Source of the DNA: Paractinoplanes abujensis
Lineage (GTDB): Bacteria; Actinomycetota; Actinomycetes; Mycobacteriales; Micromonosporaceae
Length of the DNA stretch: 64,000 nt
Direction: 5' to 3'
Assembly: GCF_014204895.1 (NCBI RefSeq)
Contig: NZ_JACHMF010000001.1
Coordinates: 6,138,001-6,202,000, forward strand
Part shown: piece by piece, positions 18,293-26,850 of the stretch
Position numbering within the stretch: position 1 is the first letter of the stretch
Layout of the letters: each line of letters opens with the position of its first letter
Translations under genes and position numbers: made by a program
The notes under the pieces: generated by a model
Seen by the model: the letters and a program-made list of their open reading frames with translations, nothing else
Database searches by the model: none
What the model was told of the DNA's origin: nothing

Positions 18293-19729
18293 GTGGTAGT
18301 AGCAGCGCAGACAAATCGCAGGTGGTGGGCGCTCGTCGCGGTCGCCCTGGGCACCTTCATGACCTATCTCGACAACAACGTGGTCAACGTGGCCCTCCCC
18401 TCGATCCAGCGCGACCTGCAGCTGAGCATCGAGGGCCTGGAGTGGATCGCCAGCTCGTACATCCTGGTCTTCGCGGGCCTGCTGCTGGCCGGGGGCCGGA
18501 TCGCCGACGTGCTCGGCATGCGCGGCGTGTTCTTCGGCGGTCTGGCCGTCTTCACCGTGGCCTCGGTGGTCGCCGGCCTCGCGCAGAATCAGGAGATGCT
18601 GATCGGCGCCCGGGCCGTGCAGGGGGTCGGGGCGGCCCTGCTCACCCCGGCCTCGCTGGCGCTGCTGACGCAACTGTTCCCGAACGCCCGCGAACGGGCC
18701 ACGGCGATCGGCATCTGGGGCGGTGTGGGCGCGCTGGCGCTGGCCTTCGGCCCGCTGACCGGCGGCTGGCTCAGCGAGCACGCCTCCTGGGGCTGGATCT
18801 TCCTGATCAACGCGCCGATCGGCGTCGCGACCGCGGTCGTCGGGCTGCTGAGCATCCCGGCCGGCCGGCGCGGCACGAGCCGCGGTCTCGACCTGCCCGG
18901 CCTGGCCGCCTCCTCGCTCGCCCTCTTCGCCCTCACGTTCGCCCTGATCGAGGGCGAGTCGCGCGGCTGGACCAGCGGCGCCATCCTGGCCGGCTTCGCC
19001 GTCGCCGCGGCCGGGGCACTCGCCTTCGTGGTCATCGAGGCCCGCTCGGCCAACCCGATGATGGACCTCAGCTTCTTCCGCCTCCGGGTCTTCACCGGCG
19101 GCCTGCTCGCGATGGGGCTGTGGGCGTTCGGCGTCTTCGGCATCTACTTCTACACGGCGATCTACATGCAGAACGTGCTCGGTTTCTCGCCCACCGGGGC
19201 GGGCGCCGCGTTCGTGCCGATGGCGCTGGTCATGGCCGTGATGGCCACGCTCGCGCCGCGGCTCGAGGCCCGGTTCGGCGCGGCGCGCACGGTGGCGGCG
19301 GCGCTCGCGCTGATGGCCGTCTCGGTCGCGGGCATCTCGTCGTTCGGCGAGGGCACGACCTACCTCGACCTGCTGCCGTGGTTCCTGGTCTACGGCGTCG
19401 GCGGCGGCATGCTGGTGCCGCTCAACAACGTGGTCGTCGGCGCGCTGCCCGCGGCCCGGGCCGGCATCGCCTCGGGCATGCTCAACGTCTCCCGTGAGGT
19501 GTTCGGCCTGCTCGGCATCACGATCCTGGGCGCCGTCCTGACCAACCGATCGAACGCGGCCACCGGCTCCGAGCTGCACCGTTACCTCGAGGGCTACCAG
19601 TTCTCGCTGGTCGTGGCGGCCGCCCTGGTGGCGGTGGGCATCCCGATCGCCCTGTGGGCGCTGCGCTCGGTCGAGCCGGCCGACGAGCCCACCACCGCCG
19701 ACGAGCAGCAGGTGCTGGAGCCCGCTTAG
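18293..19729 (+). CDS. MFS drug exporter (DHA2, EmrB/QacA type)
   Basis: About 478 residues with fourteen predicted membrane segments of the DHA2 family. Visible are the motif-C-like segment (GVGALALAFGPLTGGWLSEHASWGWIFLINAPIG), the N-terminal helix with DNNVVNVALPSIQRDL, and the GGRIADVLGMR motif A loop. GTG at 18293 has GAGGGGGA just upstream; an earlier ATG at 18269 falls in the operator. The divergent TetR gene likely represses it. The exported compound is unknown. Confidence 0.92.
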   Translation: MVVAAQTNRRWWALVAVALGTFMTYLDNNVVNVALPSIQRDLQLSIEGLEWIASSYILVFAGLLLAGGRIADVLGMRGVFFGGLAVFTVASVVAGLAQNQEMLIGARAVQGVGAALLTPASLALLTQLFPNARERATAIGIWGGVGALALAFGPLTGGWLSEHASWGWIFLINAPIGVATAVVGLLSIPAGRRGTSRGLDLPGLAASSLALFALTFALIEGESRGWTSGAILAGFAVAAAGALAFVVIEARSANPMMDLSFFRLRVFTGGLLAMGLWAFGVFGIYFYTAIYMQNVLGFSPTGAGAAFVPMALVMAVMATLAPRLEARFGAARTVAAALALMAVSVAGISSFGEGTTYLDLLPWFLVYGVGGGMLVPLNNVVVGALPAARAGIASGMLNVSREVFGLLGITILGAVLTNRSNAATGSELHRYLEGYQFSLVVAAALVAVGIPIALWALRSVEPADEPTTADEQQVLEPA

Positions 19730-20091
19730 ACCCCGGCTGTCGTCGTGCGCGCGGCGAGCCGGCGTTGGGCGAGTCGGCGCGCGACGCCGAGGTAGCGATA
19801 CCGCCGGAAGCCGACGGGTTGCAGCAGGTGGGCGTCGACGAGGTCGTCCATCAGGTGCTCGGCCTCGATATCGGGCAGGCCGAGCAGGGTGGCCACGTCA
19901 GCCAGGGCCACCTCACGCTCGCCCAGCAGGGTGCCGAGCTCGAACGCCTCGACGGCCCGGGGCCGGTCGGCGTGCACCTCGTCGAGGCGGCGTTCGAGGG
20001 GCTCGTAGACCCGGTGGCAGTCGCCGTGCACCACGACGGGGTGGTCCAGCTCGTCCCGCAACCGCTCGACGGTCTCGATCCATCAAACCGG
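19726..20091 (-). pseudogene. Remnant of a SARP/AfsR-type (NB-ARC) regulator
   Basis: About 110-120 codons with an NB-ARC-type winged-helix: VALADVATLLGLPDIEAEHLMDDLVDAHLLQPVGFRRYRYLGVARRLA, the pattern found at the end of the NB-ARC ATPase in AfsR/DnrI-like regulators. The SARP DNA-binding, ATPase Walker and repeat domains are missing. The frame is closed upstream by a TGA near 20090 and there is no ATG with a ribosome site, only a TTG at 20061. It abuts a decayed oxidoreductase gene, so this is a gene scrap rather than a working gene. Confidence 0.6.
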
Positions 20092-20197
20092 GTGCCGACC
20101 GGCGCGACTATGTTTTGTCAACTCTCCGTCGATCGCGATCCGGCCTCATGGACCTCAGCCCGGCACCCCGGGAAGCACATCAGAGAGGTCCACCACA

Positions 20198-21180
20198 GTG
20201 AACGCCGCGCTCGCCGAGCTGCGTAAGAACGTCATCGTCTTCACCCCGGACGACGTCGCGTACGCGTCGGAACTGTCCACTTTCAACCTGACCGTGCAGC
20301 ACGCGCCGGCCGTCTTGGTCGGCGCCGCCGGCCCGGCCGACGTGCAGGCCGCCGTCCGCTTCGCGACCGCGCACGGGCTGCCGGTCGCGGTGCTCGGCTC
20401 CGGGCACGGCAGCACCACCCCGTCGGCCGGATCGGTGCTGATCACCACGCGTCGCATGACCGGCCTGACCGTCGACGAGACCACCCGTACGGCCCGGGTC
20501 GAGGCCGGAGTGCGCTGGGCCGAGCTGATCGAGCAGACCGCCACGGTGGGGTTGGGCGCGCTGAACGGCTCCTCCCCGACCGTCTCGGTGATCGGCTACA
20601 CGCTGGGTGGCGGCCTCAGCCCGTTCGGTCGCAAATATGGATACGCGGCCGACCACGTACGGTCGCTGGACGTCGTGACGGCTGACGGAGAGCTACGGCA
20701 CGTAACCGCGCACAGTGATCCCGAGCTGTTCTGGGCGCTGCTCGGCAGCAAGGGCAACTTCGGCGTGGTGGTCGCGATGGAGTTCGCCTTGTTCCCGATC
20801 GCCACCTTCTACGGCGGCGGGTTGTTCCTGCCCTCGGACTCGCCCTTGGTCATGGCCGAGATCCGGCACCTCGGCGGCGCGCTCGGCCGCCCGCCGCGGA
20901 CCCCCAACGCGGTCGGCAACCGGGAGGAAGCGCGGTTCAGCTTCTTCGTCGCGGCCGTGGGCAGTTGGCCGCAACTGGACGCTTACCAGCAAGCCGTCAT
21001 CGAGGCCCTCCAGCCGTGGTCGACCGCCCGCCGGTATCTCAACTTCATGTTCGCCGGCGACACCGATCCCGGGACCGTCGCGCTCGCCTACTCCGACGGC
21101 TGCACGAGGTCAAGCGGCGCTACGACCCGGCCAACACGTTCCGGATCAACCACAACATCGCCCCGGCGCATACTGGCTGA
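20198..21180 (+). pseudogene. FAD-binding (BBE-type) oxidoreductase, frameshifted and internally deleted
   Basis: The GTG-started frame encodes an FAD-binding PCMH domain: PADVQAAVRFATAHGLPVAVLGSGHG (with the flavin-contacting GSGHG), VRWAELIEQTATVGLGALNGSSP, YTLGGGLSPFGRKYG. The tail motif RRYDPANTFRINHNIAP, the BBE domain that contacts the flavin, is in a different frame, entered near 21095, and ends at a TGA at 21178. The middle also jumps from GGGLFLPSDSP directly to MAEIRHLGGALGRPP; related enzymes have roughly 100-120 residues there, so an in-frame deletion is likely. Two lesions together argue for decay rather than a single read error. Confidence 0.75.
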
Positions 21181-21182
21181 TT

Positions 21183-21470
21183 GTGAGGACACCCCGGTTG
21201 GAGATCGAATATTGCACGCAGTGCCGCTGGTTGCTGCGGGCCGCGTGGACGGCGCAGGAGCTGCTCACCACGTTCCAGAAGGAGCTGGGTGAAGTCGCGC
21301 TGGTGCCGGGCACCGGCGGCGTCTTCGAGATCCACCTCGACGGCGAGCTGCTCTGGTCCCGCAAGGAGCAGGGCGGCTTCCCCGAACTGCCGGAGGTGAA
21401 GCGGCTGGTGCGCGACCGGATCGCGCCCGGCCGCTCACTGGGCCACACCGACAACGCCGGCAAGGGCTAG
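21183..21470 (+). CDS. SelT/SelW/SelH (Rdx) family thioredoxin-like protein
   Basis: The 95-residue protein VRTPRLEIEYCTQCRWLLRAAW has the CxxC redox motif (Cys11, Cys14) and the RxxWxAQELLTTF helix of Rdx/SelW-type selenoprotein homologues, here with Cys in place of selenocysteine. A second half (GGVFEIHLDGELLWSRKEQGGFPEL) has the conserved strand pair. GTG at 21183 sits 2 bp after the decayed oxidoreductase stop. Members take part in thiol redox control; the partner is unknown. Convergent with the iron importer. Confidence 0.88.
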   Translation: MRTPRLEIEYCTQCRWLLRAAWTAQELLTTFQKELGEVALVPGTGGVFEIHLDGELLWSRKEQGGFPELPEVKRLVRDRIAPGRSLGHTDNAGKG

Positions 21471-21489
21471 CGATCCCGGATTCCGGACG

Positions 21490-22296
21490 TCAGGCTTCCT
21501 GAACTCCTACCCGGTGCCGGCCGATCGGGACGATCATCGGGGTGTTCGAGACCGGGTCGTCGACGAGCTTGCAGCGGATGCCGAACACGTCCGCGATGAT
21601 CTGCTCGGTGAGCACCTCGTTGGGGTCGCCCGCCGTCACCACCGCGCCGTCCTTCATCACGACGACGTGGTCGGCGTAGCGGAACGCCAGGTTGAGCTCG
21701 TGCAGCACGATCACGACGGTCGTGCCCTCGGCCTCGTTGAGGTCGGTCAGCAGGTCCAGCACCTCGACCTGGTGGCTGATGTCGAGATAGGTCGTCGGCT
21801 CGTCGAGCAGCAGGATCCCCGTACGCTGGGCCAGCGCCATCGCGATCCACACCCGCTGCCGCTGGCCGCCGGAGAGCTCGTCGACCGGCCGCGCGGCCAG
21901 GGGCAGCGTGCCGGTGGCGGTCAGGGCCGCGGTCACGGCGTCGTCGTCCTGGCTGCTCCACCGCCGGAACCAGCCCTGGTGCACGTGCCGGCCCCGGCTG
22001 ACCAGGTCGGTGACCGTGATCCCGTCGGGCGCGATCGGGCCCTGGGGCAGGATGCCCAGTTCGAGCGCGACCTCGCGGCTGGGTGTCGAGTGGATCGACT
22101 TGCCGTCGAGCAGCACACGGCCCGACGCGGGCGGCAGCAGCCGGGCCAGGCCGCGCAGGAAGGTCGACTTCCCGCACGCGTTGGGCCCGACGATGATCGT
22201 GACCTTGCCCCGGGGCAGGTGCAGGCTCAGGTCGCGGACGATCGTCCGCTCGCCGTAGCCCAGTGACAGCCGTTCGGCCTGCAGATCCAAGGGCAC
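21490..22296 (-). CDS. Siderophore-iron ABC importer ATPase (FecE-like)
   Basis: The 268-residue protein has all ABC motifs: Walker A GPNACGKST near residue 38, signature LSGGQRQRVWIAMAL near 145, Walker B GILLLDEPTTYLD near 165 and the H-loop (VIVLHELNLAF). It is of the FecE/FepC subfamily (YLDISHQVEVLDLL). GTG start at 22296, 2 bp after the permease stop. It energises uptake of ferric siderophores with the two permeases and binding protein upstream. IdeR-controlled through the operon promoter at 25402-25420. Confidence 0.93.
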   Translation of the reverse strand: MPLDLQAERLSLGYGERTIVRDLSLHLPRGKVTIIVGPNACGKSTFLRGLARLLPPASGRVLLDGKSIHSTPSREVALELGILPQGPIAPDGITVTDLVSRGRHVHQGWFRRWSSQDDDAVTAALTATGTLPLAARPVDELSGGQRQRVWIAMALAQRTGILLLDEPTTYLDISHQVEVLDLLTDLNEAEGTTVVIVLHELNLAFRYADHVVVMKDGAVVTAGDPNEVLTEQIIADVFGIRCKLVDDPVSNTPMIVPIGRHRVGVQEA

Positions 22297-22298
22297 GT

Positions 22299-23330
22299 CT
22301 AGCCTCCTCGGCCGGAGCGGTTGGCCGTGGCGAGCAGCCACAGCAGGTAGGGGGCGCCGATCACGCCGGTGACGACGCCGACCGGGAACTGCCGGGAGCC
22401 CAGCAGGTGCGATCCGATGAAGTCGGACACCAGCACCAGCAGGGCGCCGACGAGGGCGGCCTGGAGCAGCACGGGACGTCCGCCGCCGACCAGACGCGCG
22501 GCGATCGGCCCCGACATGAAGGCGACGAACGCGATCGGTCCGGCCGCCGAGGTGGCCATGCCGGCCAGGCACACGGCCACGATCAGCAGCGCGAAACGAC
22601 TCCCCTGCACCCGTACGCCGAAGGCGGTGGCCAGGTCGTCCCCGAGCTGCATGCCGGTCAGCACCCGGCCCAGGATCAACGCGAGCGGCAGCAGGATCAG
22701 CAGGGCCACGGCGAGCGGGACGATCTGCGGCCAGGTGCGGCCGTTGACGCTGCCGGTCAGCCAGATCATCGCCTCGGCCGCGATCTTCACGTCCGAGCGG
22801 GTCAGGATGTAGGAGGTGATGCTGGTCAGCACCGTGCCGATGCCGATGCCGACCAGGATGAAGCGGTAGCCGCCGACCCCTTTGCGCCACGAGAGCGCGT
22901 AGATGGTCAGGGCCGTGAGCAGCGCGCCGGTCAGGGCGGCCGCCGCGACGAGGCCGCCGTCGAGCCCGAGCACCAGCACCGTCACGATGCCCGCGGTGGT
23001 CGCGCCCTGGCTCACACCGATCACGTCCGGGCTGGCCAGCGGATTGCGCAACAGCTGCTGGAAGATCGCCCCGGCCAGCCCGAAGGCCAGTCCGGCCAGC
23101 GCCGCGACCGAGGCCCGGGGCAGGCGCAAGTCGTGCATGACGTAGTCGACCCCGGCCGGCGTGGTCTGCCCGAGCAGCGAGCGCACGACGTCGGGCAGCG
23201 AGATCTGGAAATCGCCGTACGAGAGGGTCAGCAGGAACATCGCGAGCACACCGGCGAGCAACGCACCGGCCACCGTACGGGCCCGGGCCGTCTCGCGGCG
23301 CCGGGTCGTCGCGACCACCCCGCCCTTCAC
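22299..23330 (-). CDS. Siderophore-iron ABC permease (FecCD family)
   Basis: The 343-residue protein has about nine to ten membrane segments and FecCD landmarks: GLAFGLAGAIFQQLLRNPLASPDVIGVSQGA (the permease EAA-like region and DNPLA-type loop), AGPIAFVAFMSGPIAARL, and GVVTGVIGAPYLLWLLA near the end. GTG start at 23330 overlaps the upstream permease stop by 4 bp. It pairs with the second permease to form the channel. Confidence 0.92.
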   Translation of the reverse strand: MKGGVVATTRRRETARARTVAGALLAGVLAMFLLTLSYGDFQISLPDVVRSLLGQTTPAGVDYVMHDLRLPRASVAALAGLAFGLAGAIFQQLLRNPLASPDVIGVSQGATTAGIVTVLVLGLDGGLVAAAALTGALLTALTIYALSWRKGVGGYRFILVGIGIGTVLTSITSYILTRSDVKIAAEAMIWLTGSVNGRTWPQIVPLAVALLILLPLALILGRVLTGMQLGDDLATAFGVRVQGSRFALLIVAVCLAGMATSAAGPIAFVAFMSGPIAARLVGGGRPVLLQAALVGALLVLVSDFIGSHLLGSRQFPVGVVTGVIGAPYLLWLLATANRSGRGG

Positions 23331-24352
23331 AGCTCGGCCAGCTTCTCGCGGCGGGCCATGGCCACGAAGATCGGCGCACCGATGATCGCGGTGACGATGC
23401 CGACCTGCACCTCGCCGGGCCGGGCCACGACCCGGCCGATCACGTCGGCGATCAGCAGCAACAGCGGCGCCAGCAGCATCGAGTAGGGCAGCAGCCAGCG
23501 GTGGTCGGGGCCGGTGATCGCGCGCGCGATGTGCGGGATGACCAGTCCGATGAAGACCAGCGGCCCGGCCATCGAGGTGGCCGTGCCGCAGAGCAGCACG
23601 ACCGCGCCCGCCGCGACGAGCCGGGCCACGATCACGTTCTGGCCGAACGAGGTGGCCACGTCGTCGCCCAGAGCGAGCGCGTTGAGGGCGCGGGCCGAGT
23701 AGAGGGCCAGCGCGGCCCCGGCGATCAGGAACGGGATGCTCTGCACGGCGACGTCGGTGCCCCGCCCGGCCAGCGAGCCGACCTGCCAGAAGCGGAACTG
23801 GTCGTACGCGTCGACGTCGGTGATCAGCACGGCGGTGGTGAACGAGACCAGCGCGGCCGTGACCGCGGCGCCGGCCAGGGCCAGCTTGACCGGGGTGGCC
23901 CCACCGCGGCCGATCGACCCGATCGTGTAGACGAGCACCGAGGTGATCGCGGCGCCGAGGAAGCCGAACCAGACGTAGCCGGTCAGGCTCGTGATGCCGA
24001 AGAAACTGATCGCGATGACGATGAAGAGCCCGGCCCCGGCGTTGACGCCCAGGATGCCGGGGTCGGCCAGCGGGTTGCGGGTGACACCCTGGATCACCGC
24101 GCCGGCCAGCCCGAAGGCGGCGCCGGCGAGCAGGCCGACGATCGTCCGGGGGACGCGGGACTCGGTCACGATCAGGTCGAGGGTGGAGTTGGGGTCCGGG
24201 TTCACGAGGGCGTGCAGCACCGTGCCGAAGGGCACGGCCCGGGCTCCGACGGCGAGGCTCAGCAGCGCGGCTCCGGCGAGGGCCGCCGCGATCACCACCA
24301 GTCCGGTGGTGAGCACGGCGGCCCTGCGGTGCCGGATGTCCGTGTCCGGCAC
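23327..24352 (-). CDS. Siderophore-iron ABC permease (FecCD family)
   Basis: The 341-residue protein has the same architecture as the downstream permease, with GAAFGLAGAVIQGVTRNPLADPGILGVNAGA, AGPLVFIGLVIPHIARAITG (the coupling segment to the ATPase) and a final IVTAIIGAPIFVAMARR. It lies 6 bp after the binding-protein gene stop and overlaps the next permease start by 4 bp. Together they form the heterodimeric channel of a ferric-siderophore importer. Confidence 0.92.
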   Translation of the reverse strand: MPDTDIRHRRAAVLTTGLVVIAAALAGAALLSLAVGARAVPFGTVLHALVNPDPNSTLDLIVTESRVPRTIVGLLAGAAFGLAGAVIQGVTRNPLADPGILGVNAGAGLFIVIAISFFGITSLTGYVWFGFLGAAITSVLVYTIGSIGRGGATPVKLALAGAAVTAALVSFTTAVLITDVDAYDQFRFWQVGSLAGRGTDVAVQSIPFLIAGAALALYSARALNALALGDDVATSFGQNVIVARLVAAGAVVLLCGTATSMAGPLVFIGLVIPHIARAITGPDHRWLLPYSMLLAPLLLLIADVIGRVVARPGEVQVGIVTAIIGAPIFVAMARREKLAEL

Positions 24353-24358
24353 TTCCGG

Positions 24359-25369
24359 TCAGCCGGCGGCGGCGGCCAGCAACGGGGTGACCTTGTCCAC
24401 GGCGTAGGACAGGCCCGCGACGGACGAGCTGGAGAACGCGTTCGAGATGTCCTTGTCGTCCATGTAGGCGACGTGGCCGGCCTTGACCGACGGCACCGCC
24501 TGGAACAGCTTGTCGCCCTTGACCTGGTCGAGCGTGGCCTGGATGAGGAAGACGACGGTGACATCGGCGTTCGCCAGGTCGAGCTGCTCGTTGGAGAGCG
24601 TGATGTAGAACGAGTCCTTCTTGAGCGCCTCGATCGCCGGGGCGTTCTGGAAGCCGAGCTTGGTCAGGAAGTCGACCCGGCCGTCGCCGGTGACGTAGGC
24701 GCCCCAGCCGTCGCCGGTGCGGGCGACCGCGGCGACGGTCTTGTCCTTGAAGCCCGGGTTGGCCGCGGCGGCCGCGGTGAACTTGGCGTCCAGGTCGGTC
24801 TTGAGCCGGGCCGCCTCGGTCTGCTTGCCGAGCGCCTTACCGATCATGTCGAGCTGCTGCTCCCACGTGGTCAGATACATCTCGCCGCCCTTGGGGACGT
24901 CGACCACCGGGACGCCGAGCTTGGCCAGCGAGTCGTGCCGGGCCTTGTCGCCGCTGCCGCGGGTGTCCAGGATCAGGTCGGGCTTGAGGGCCGCCACCTT
25001 CTCCATGTCGAGCTCGAGGGTGCCCAGGATCTCGGGCGCGGTCGTGTATTTGCCGGCGTTCCACGGGCCCTGACCGTCGCCGCCGAAGGCCAGCCAGTCC
25101 GACGCGCCCACGGGCTGCACGCCGAGCGAGAGCGCGACGTCGGCGTCGCTCCAGCCCAGAGCCACCACGCGCTCGGGCTGCTTGCTCACTGTGACGTCAC
25201 CGAACGCGGTGGCGATGGTGACCGGGAAGGCGGACGCGGCCGACGATCCCGCTTCGGGCGCGGCGTTGTCGTCCTCCGTGCCGGTCGTCGAGCAGCCCGT
25301 TAGGGCCACGACGGCGCTTAGAACGGCGACCGGCAGCAGCCGGCCGGCGCGGGAAAACGGAAGTCGCAT
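24359..25369 (-). CDS. Siderophore-iron binding lipoprotein
   Basis: The 336-residue protein has a lipoprotein signal peptide with lipobox VALTGCS (Cys near residue 25) and a periplasmic-binding fold of the FecB/FepB type: VTIATAFGDVTVSKQPERVVALGWSDADVALSLG, GALKPDLILDTRG-like ALKPDLILDTRGSGDKAR, and a C-terminal VDKVTPLL helix. It captures ferric-siderophore complexes outside the membrane. ATG at 25369 (an ATG at 25381 in frame is also possible). First gene of the importer operon and the one nearest the IdeR box. Confidence 0.92.
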   Translation of the reverse strand: MRLPFSRAGRLLPVAVLSAVVALTGCSTTGTEDDNAAPEAGSSAASAFPVTIATAFGDVTVSKQPERVVALGWSDADVALSLGVQPVGASDWLAFGGDGQGPWNAGKYTTAPEILGTLELDMEKVAALKPDLILDTRGSGDKARHDSLAKLGVPVVDVPKGGEMYLTTWEQQLDMIGKALGKQTEAARLKTDLDAKFTAAAAANPGFKDKTVAAVARTGDGWGAYVTGDGRVDFLTKLGFQNAPAIEALKKDSFYITLSNEQLDLANADVTVVFLIQATLDQVKGDKLFQAVPSVKAGHVAYMDDKDISNAFSSSSVAGLSYAVDKVTPLLAAAAG

Positions 25370-25401
25370 CACAGGCTCCATGATCCTAAAACATGATCTT
25401 C

Positions 25402-25420
25402 AAAGGTGAGCCTAACCTAA
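25402..25420 (-). promoter_or_regulatory. IdeR/DmdR1-type iron box
   Basis: On the minus strand the sequence TTAGGTTAGGCTCACCTTT matches the 19-bp DtxR/IdeR consensus TTAGGTTAGGCTAACCTAA at 16 positions. It lies 32 bp before the binding-protein start. Iron-bound repressor would switch the importer off when iron is plentiful. Confidence 0.88.
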
Positions 25421-25457
25421 CGACAATCACCCTATCCGCAAGTCAGAGCCACGCAGG

Positions 25458-26834
25458 TCACAATTGCAAACGACCTGACAAATGGGCGGCGGCCGCAATG
25501 GTGGCCGCATACTGCACCCCGACCAGACGCCGGATCTCGATCGGGTCGAGTTCGGCTACCCGCGCGTCCTCGGCCACCCAGTCGTCGTAGCGGCGTTCCA
25601 CTTCGGCCAGTGCGAGGCGCAGGGCCGCTCGCACGTTGCCCACCGCGGCCTCGCCCCGCAGCGCCCGGAGCAGGATCCCGCCGTAGCGCAGCCGCCATTC
25701 GTGGAAGTTGAGTTCCAGCGAGTTCGCCTCGGCCACGCTGGCCGGCCGCTGCGACGTGGGCTCCTTGCTGCGTGCGAGCCGTTCGTGAGCCGCACCCTCG
25801 ACGACCGTGGCGTAGAAGCGCGCGGCCCGCCAGTACGGCGAAGACGGTGCGATCAGGCAATTCTCGACGGCTGCGAGCGTACGGGTGAGCAACTCCCCCA
25901 GGTCGGCCAGCGCGACGGCATTGGCCGCCAGTGCCTGCGCGTACGTCGTCCCGGCGTCCGACGTGTCCCCGGCCCGCGGATCCAGCCAGTACGGCAGCTC
26001 GCTGACCAGGATCAGCGCCCCCCACCGCTCGGCGTACCAGGTCGTGCTGCCGCCCTCGAAGATCCACGGCTGCTTGCGGGCCATCGTGCGCTCGTAGACG
26101 GTGGCCAGCGGCGTGGCCTCGTAGATGGCGTCGCCGAGCAGCTCGAGGTCGGGCGCCTCGGGCTCGCCCCGGTCCAGCGGGATGCCGAGGTGGCCGGGAA
26201 TGCCCTGCAGGATCGGGTGCAGCGGCGGCTCGGCGCGGCTCATCCAGTAGTACGCCCCGCCCAGCTCGCTGTTGTGCAGCGACGCGACCAGGGCGGGCCG
26301 GTGCGCGTCGATCAGCCGCATCAGCGCCTGCGTCTCGGGGATCGGTTCGTCGAAGTACGCCTCCCCGTGGTTGATCGGGAACGTCCACTCGACCTGGTCA
26401 CGCCCGGCCGGCCGATAGAAGTGGCGCGCGTAGTGGCTGCGGGTGAACGGGCCGCTCAGCCAGCCCTCGTTGAGCCGCAGCCCGTCCGGGTCCACGCAGT
26501 CCACGATCCGCCAGGTGTGCCCGAGCCGTTCCCGCAGCTCGCTGTCGGCGCAGAGGCGCTCCGCCAGGTGCAGCGCGGTCAGCCCGCCGATCGGTTCATT
26601 GGGGTGCGGCAGCCCGAACGCGAGCGCCTCGGGCCGGTCGTCGTCTTCGCCCAGGGAAAGGCACCAGAGCGGATTGCCCTGCCGGGAACTGCCGCACCGG
26701 CGCAACGAGGCGACGCCGGGGTGACGTTCTGCGATCCGCCGCAGTCCGGCGTGCAGTTCGTCGACCCCGGCAAAGGCCTCGTACGCAGGCACGGTGTCGA
26801 TCTCGGCCAGGAGCCAGGCGGGGAGGGTGTCCAT
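25458..26834 (-). CDS. M14 family zinc carboxypeptidase
   Basis: The 458-residue protein has the zinc motif HPNE (His77, Glu80) in FGLPHPNEPIGG and the third ligand His187 in SLHNSELGGAYYW, as in the M14 metallocarboxypeptidase fold. The catalytic base region is likely around FEGGSTTWYAERWG (EGGSTT). The last 150 residues are a helical extension. No signal peptide is visible, so it is probably cytoplasmic. It starts 16 bp after an FtsX-type ABC permease gene on the same strand, suggesting co-transcription and a peptide-related task for the set (inference). Confidence 0.85.
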   Translation of the reverse strand: MDTLPAWLLAEIDTVPAYEAFAGVDELHAGLRRIAERHPGVASLRRCGSSRQGNPLWCLSLGEDDDRPEALAFGLPHPNEPIGGLTALHLAERLCADSELRERLGHTWRIVDCVDPDGLRLNEGWLSGPFTRSHYARHFYRPAGRDQVEWTFPINHGEAYFDEPIPETQALMRLIDAHRPALVASLHNSELGGAYYWMSRAEPPLHPILQGIPGHLGIPLDRGEPEAPDLELLGDAIYEATPLATVYERTMARKQPWIFEGGSTTWYAERWGALILVSELPYWLDPRAGDTSDAGTTYAQALAANAVALADLGELLTRTLAAVENCLIAPSSPYWRAARFYATVVEGAAHERLARSKEPTSQRPASVAEANSLELNFHEWRLRYGGILLRALRGEAAVGNVRAALRLALAEVERRYDDWVAEDARVAELDPIEIRRLVGVQYAATIAAAAHLSGRLQL

Positions 26835-26850
26835 CCCGCCATCCTCCCCG

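Noticed and set aside
19726..20091. A working small regulator gene
   Set aside because: Only an internal winged-helix piece is present, with no sound start codon and an upstream stop.
20198..21180. Simple sequencing error as the sole cause of the frameshift
   Set aside because: It cannot be excluded for the frameshift, but the separate internal deletion and the neighbouring regulator remnant point to real decay.
23501..25303. 600-codon plus-strand ORF across the iron importer
   Set aside because: It is antisense to three clear ABC importer genes and has a charge-rich, non-domain composition.
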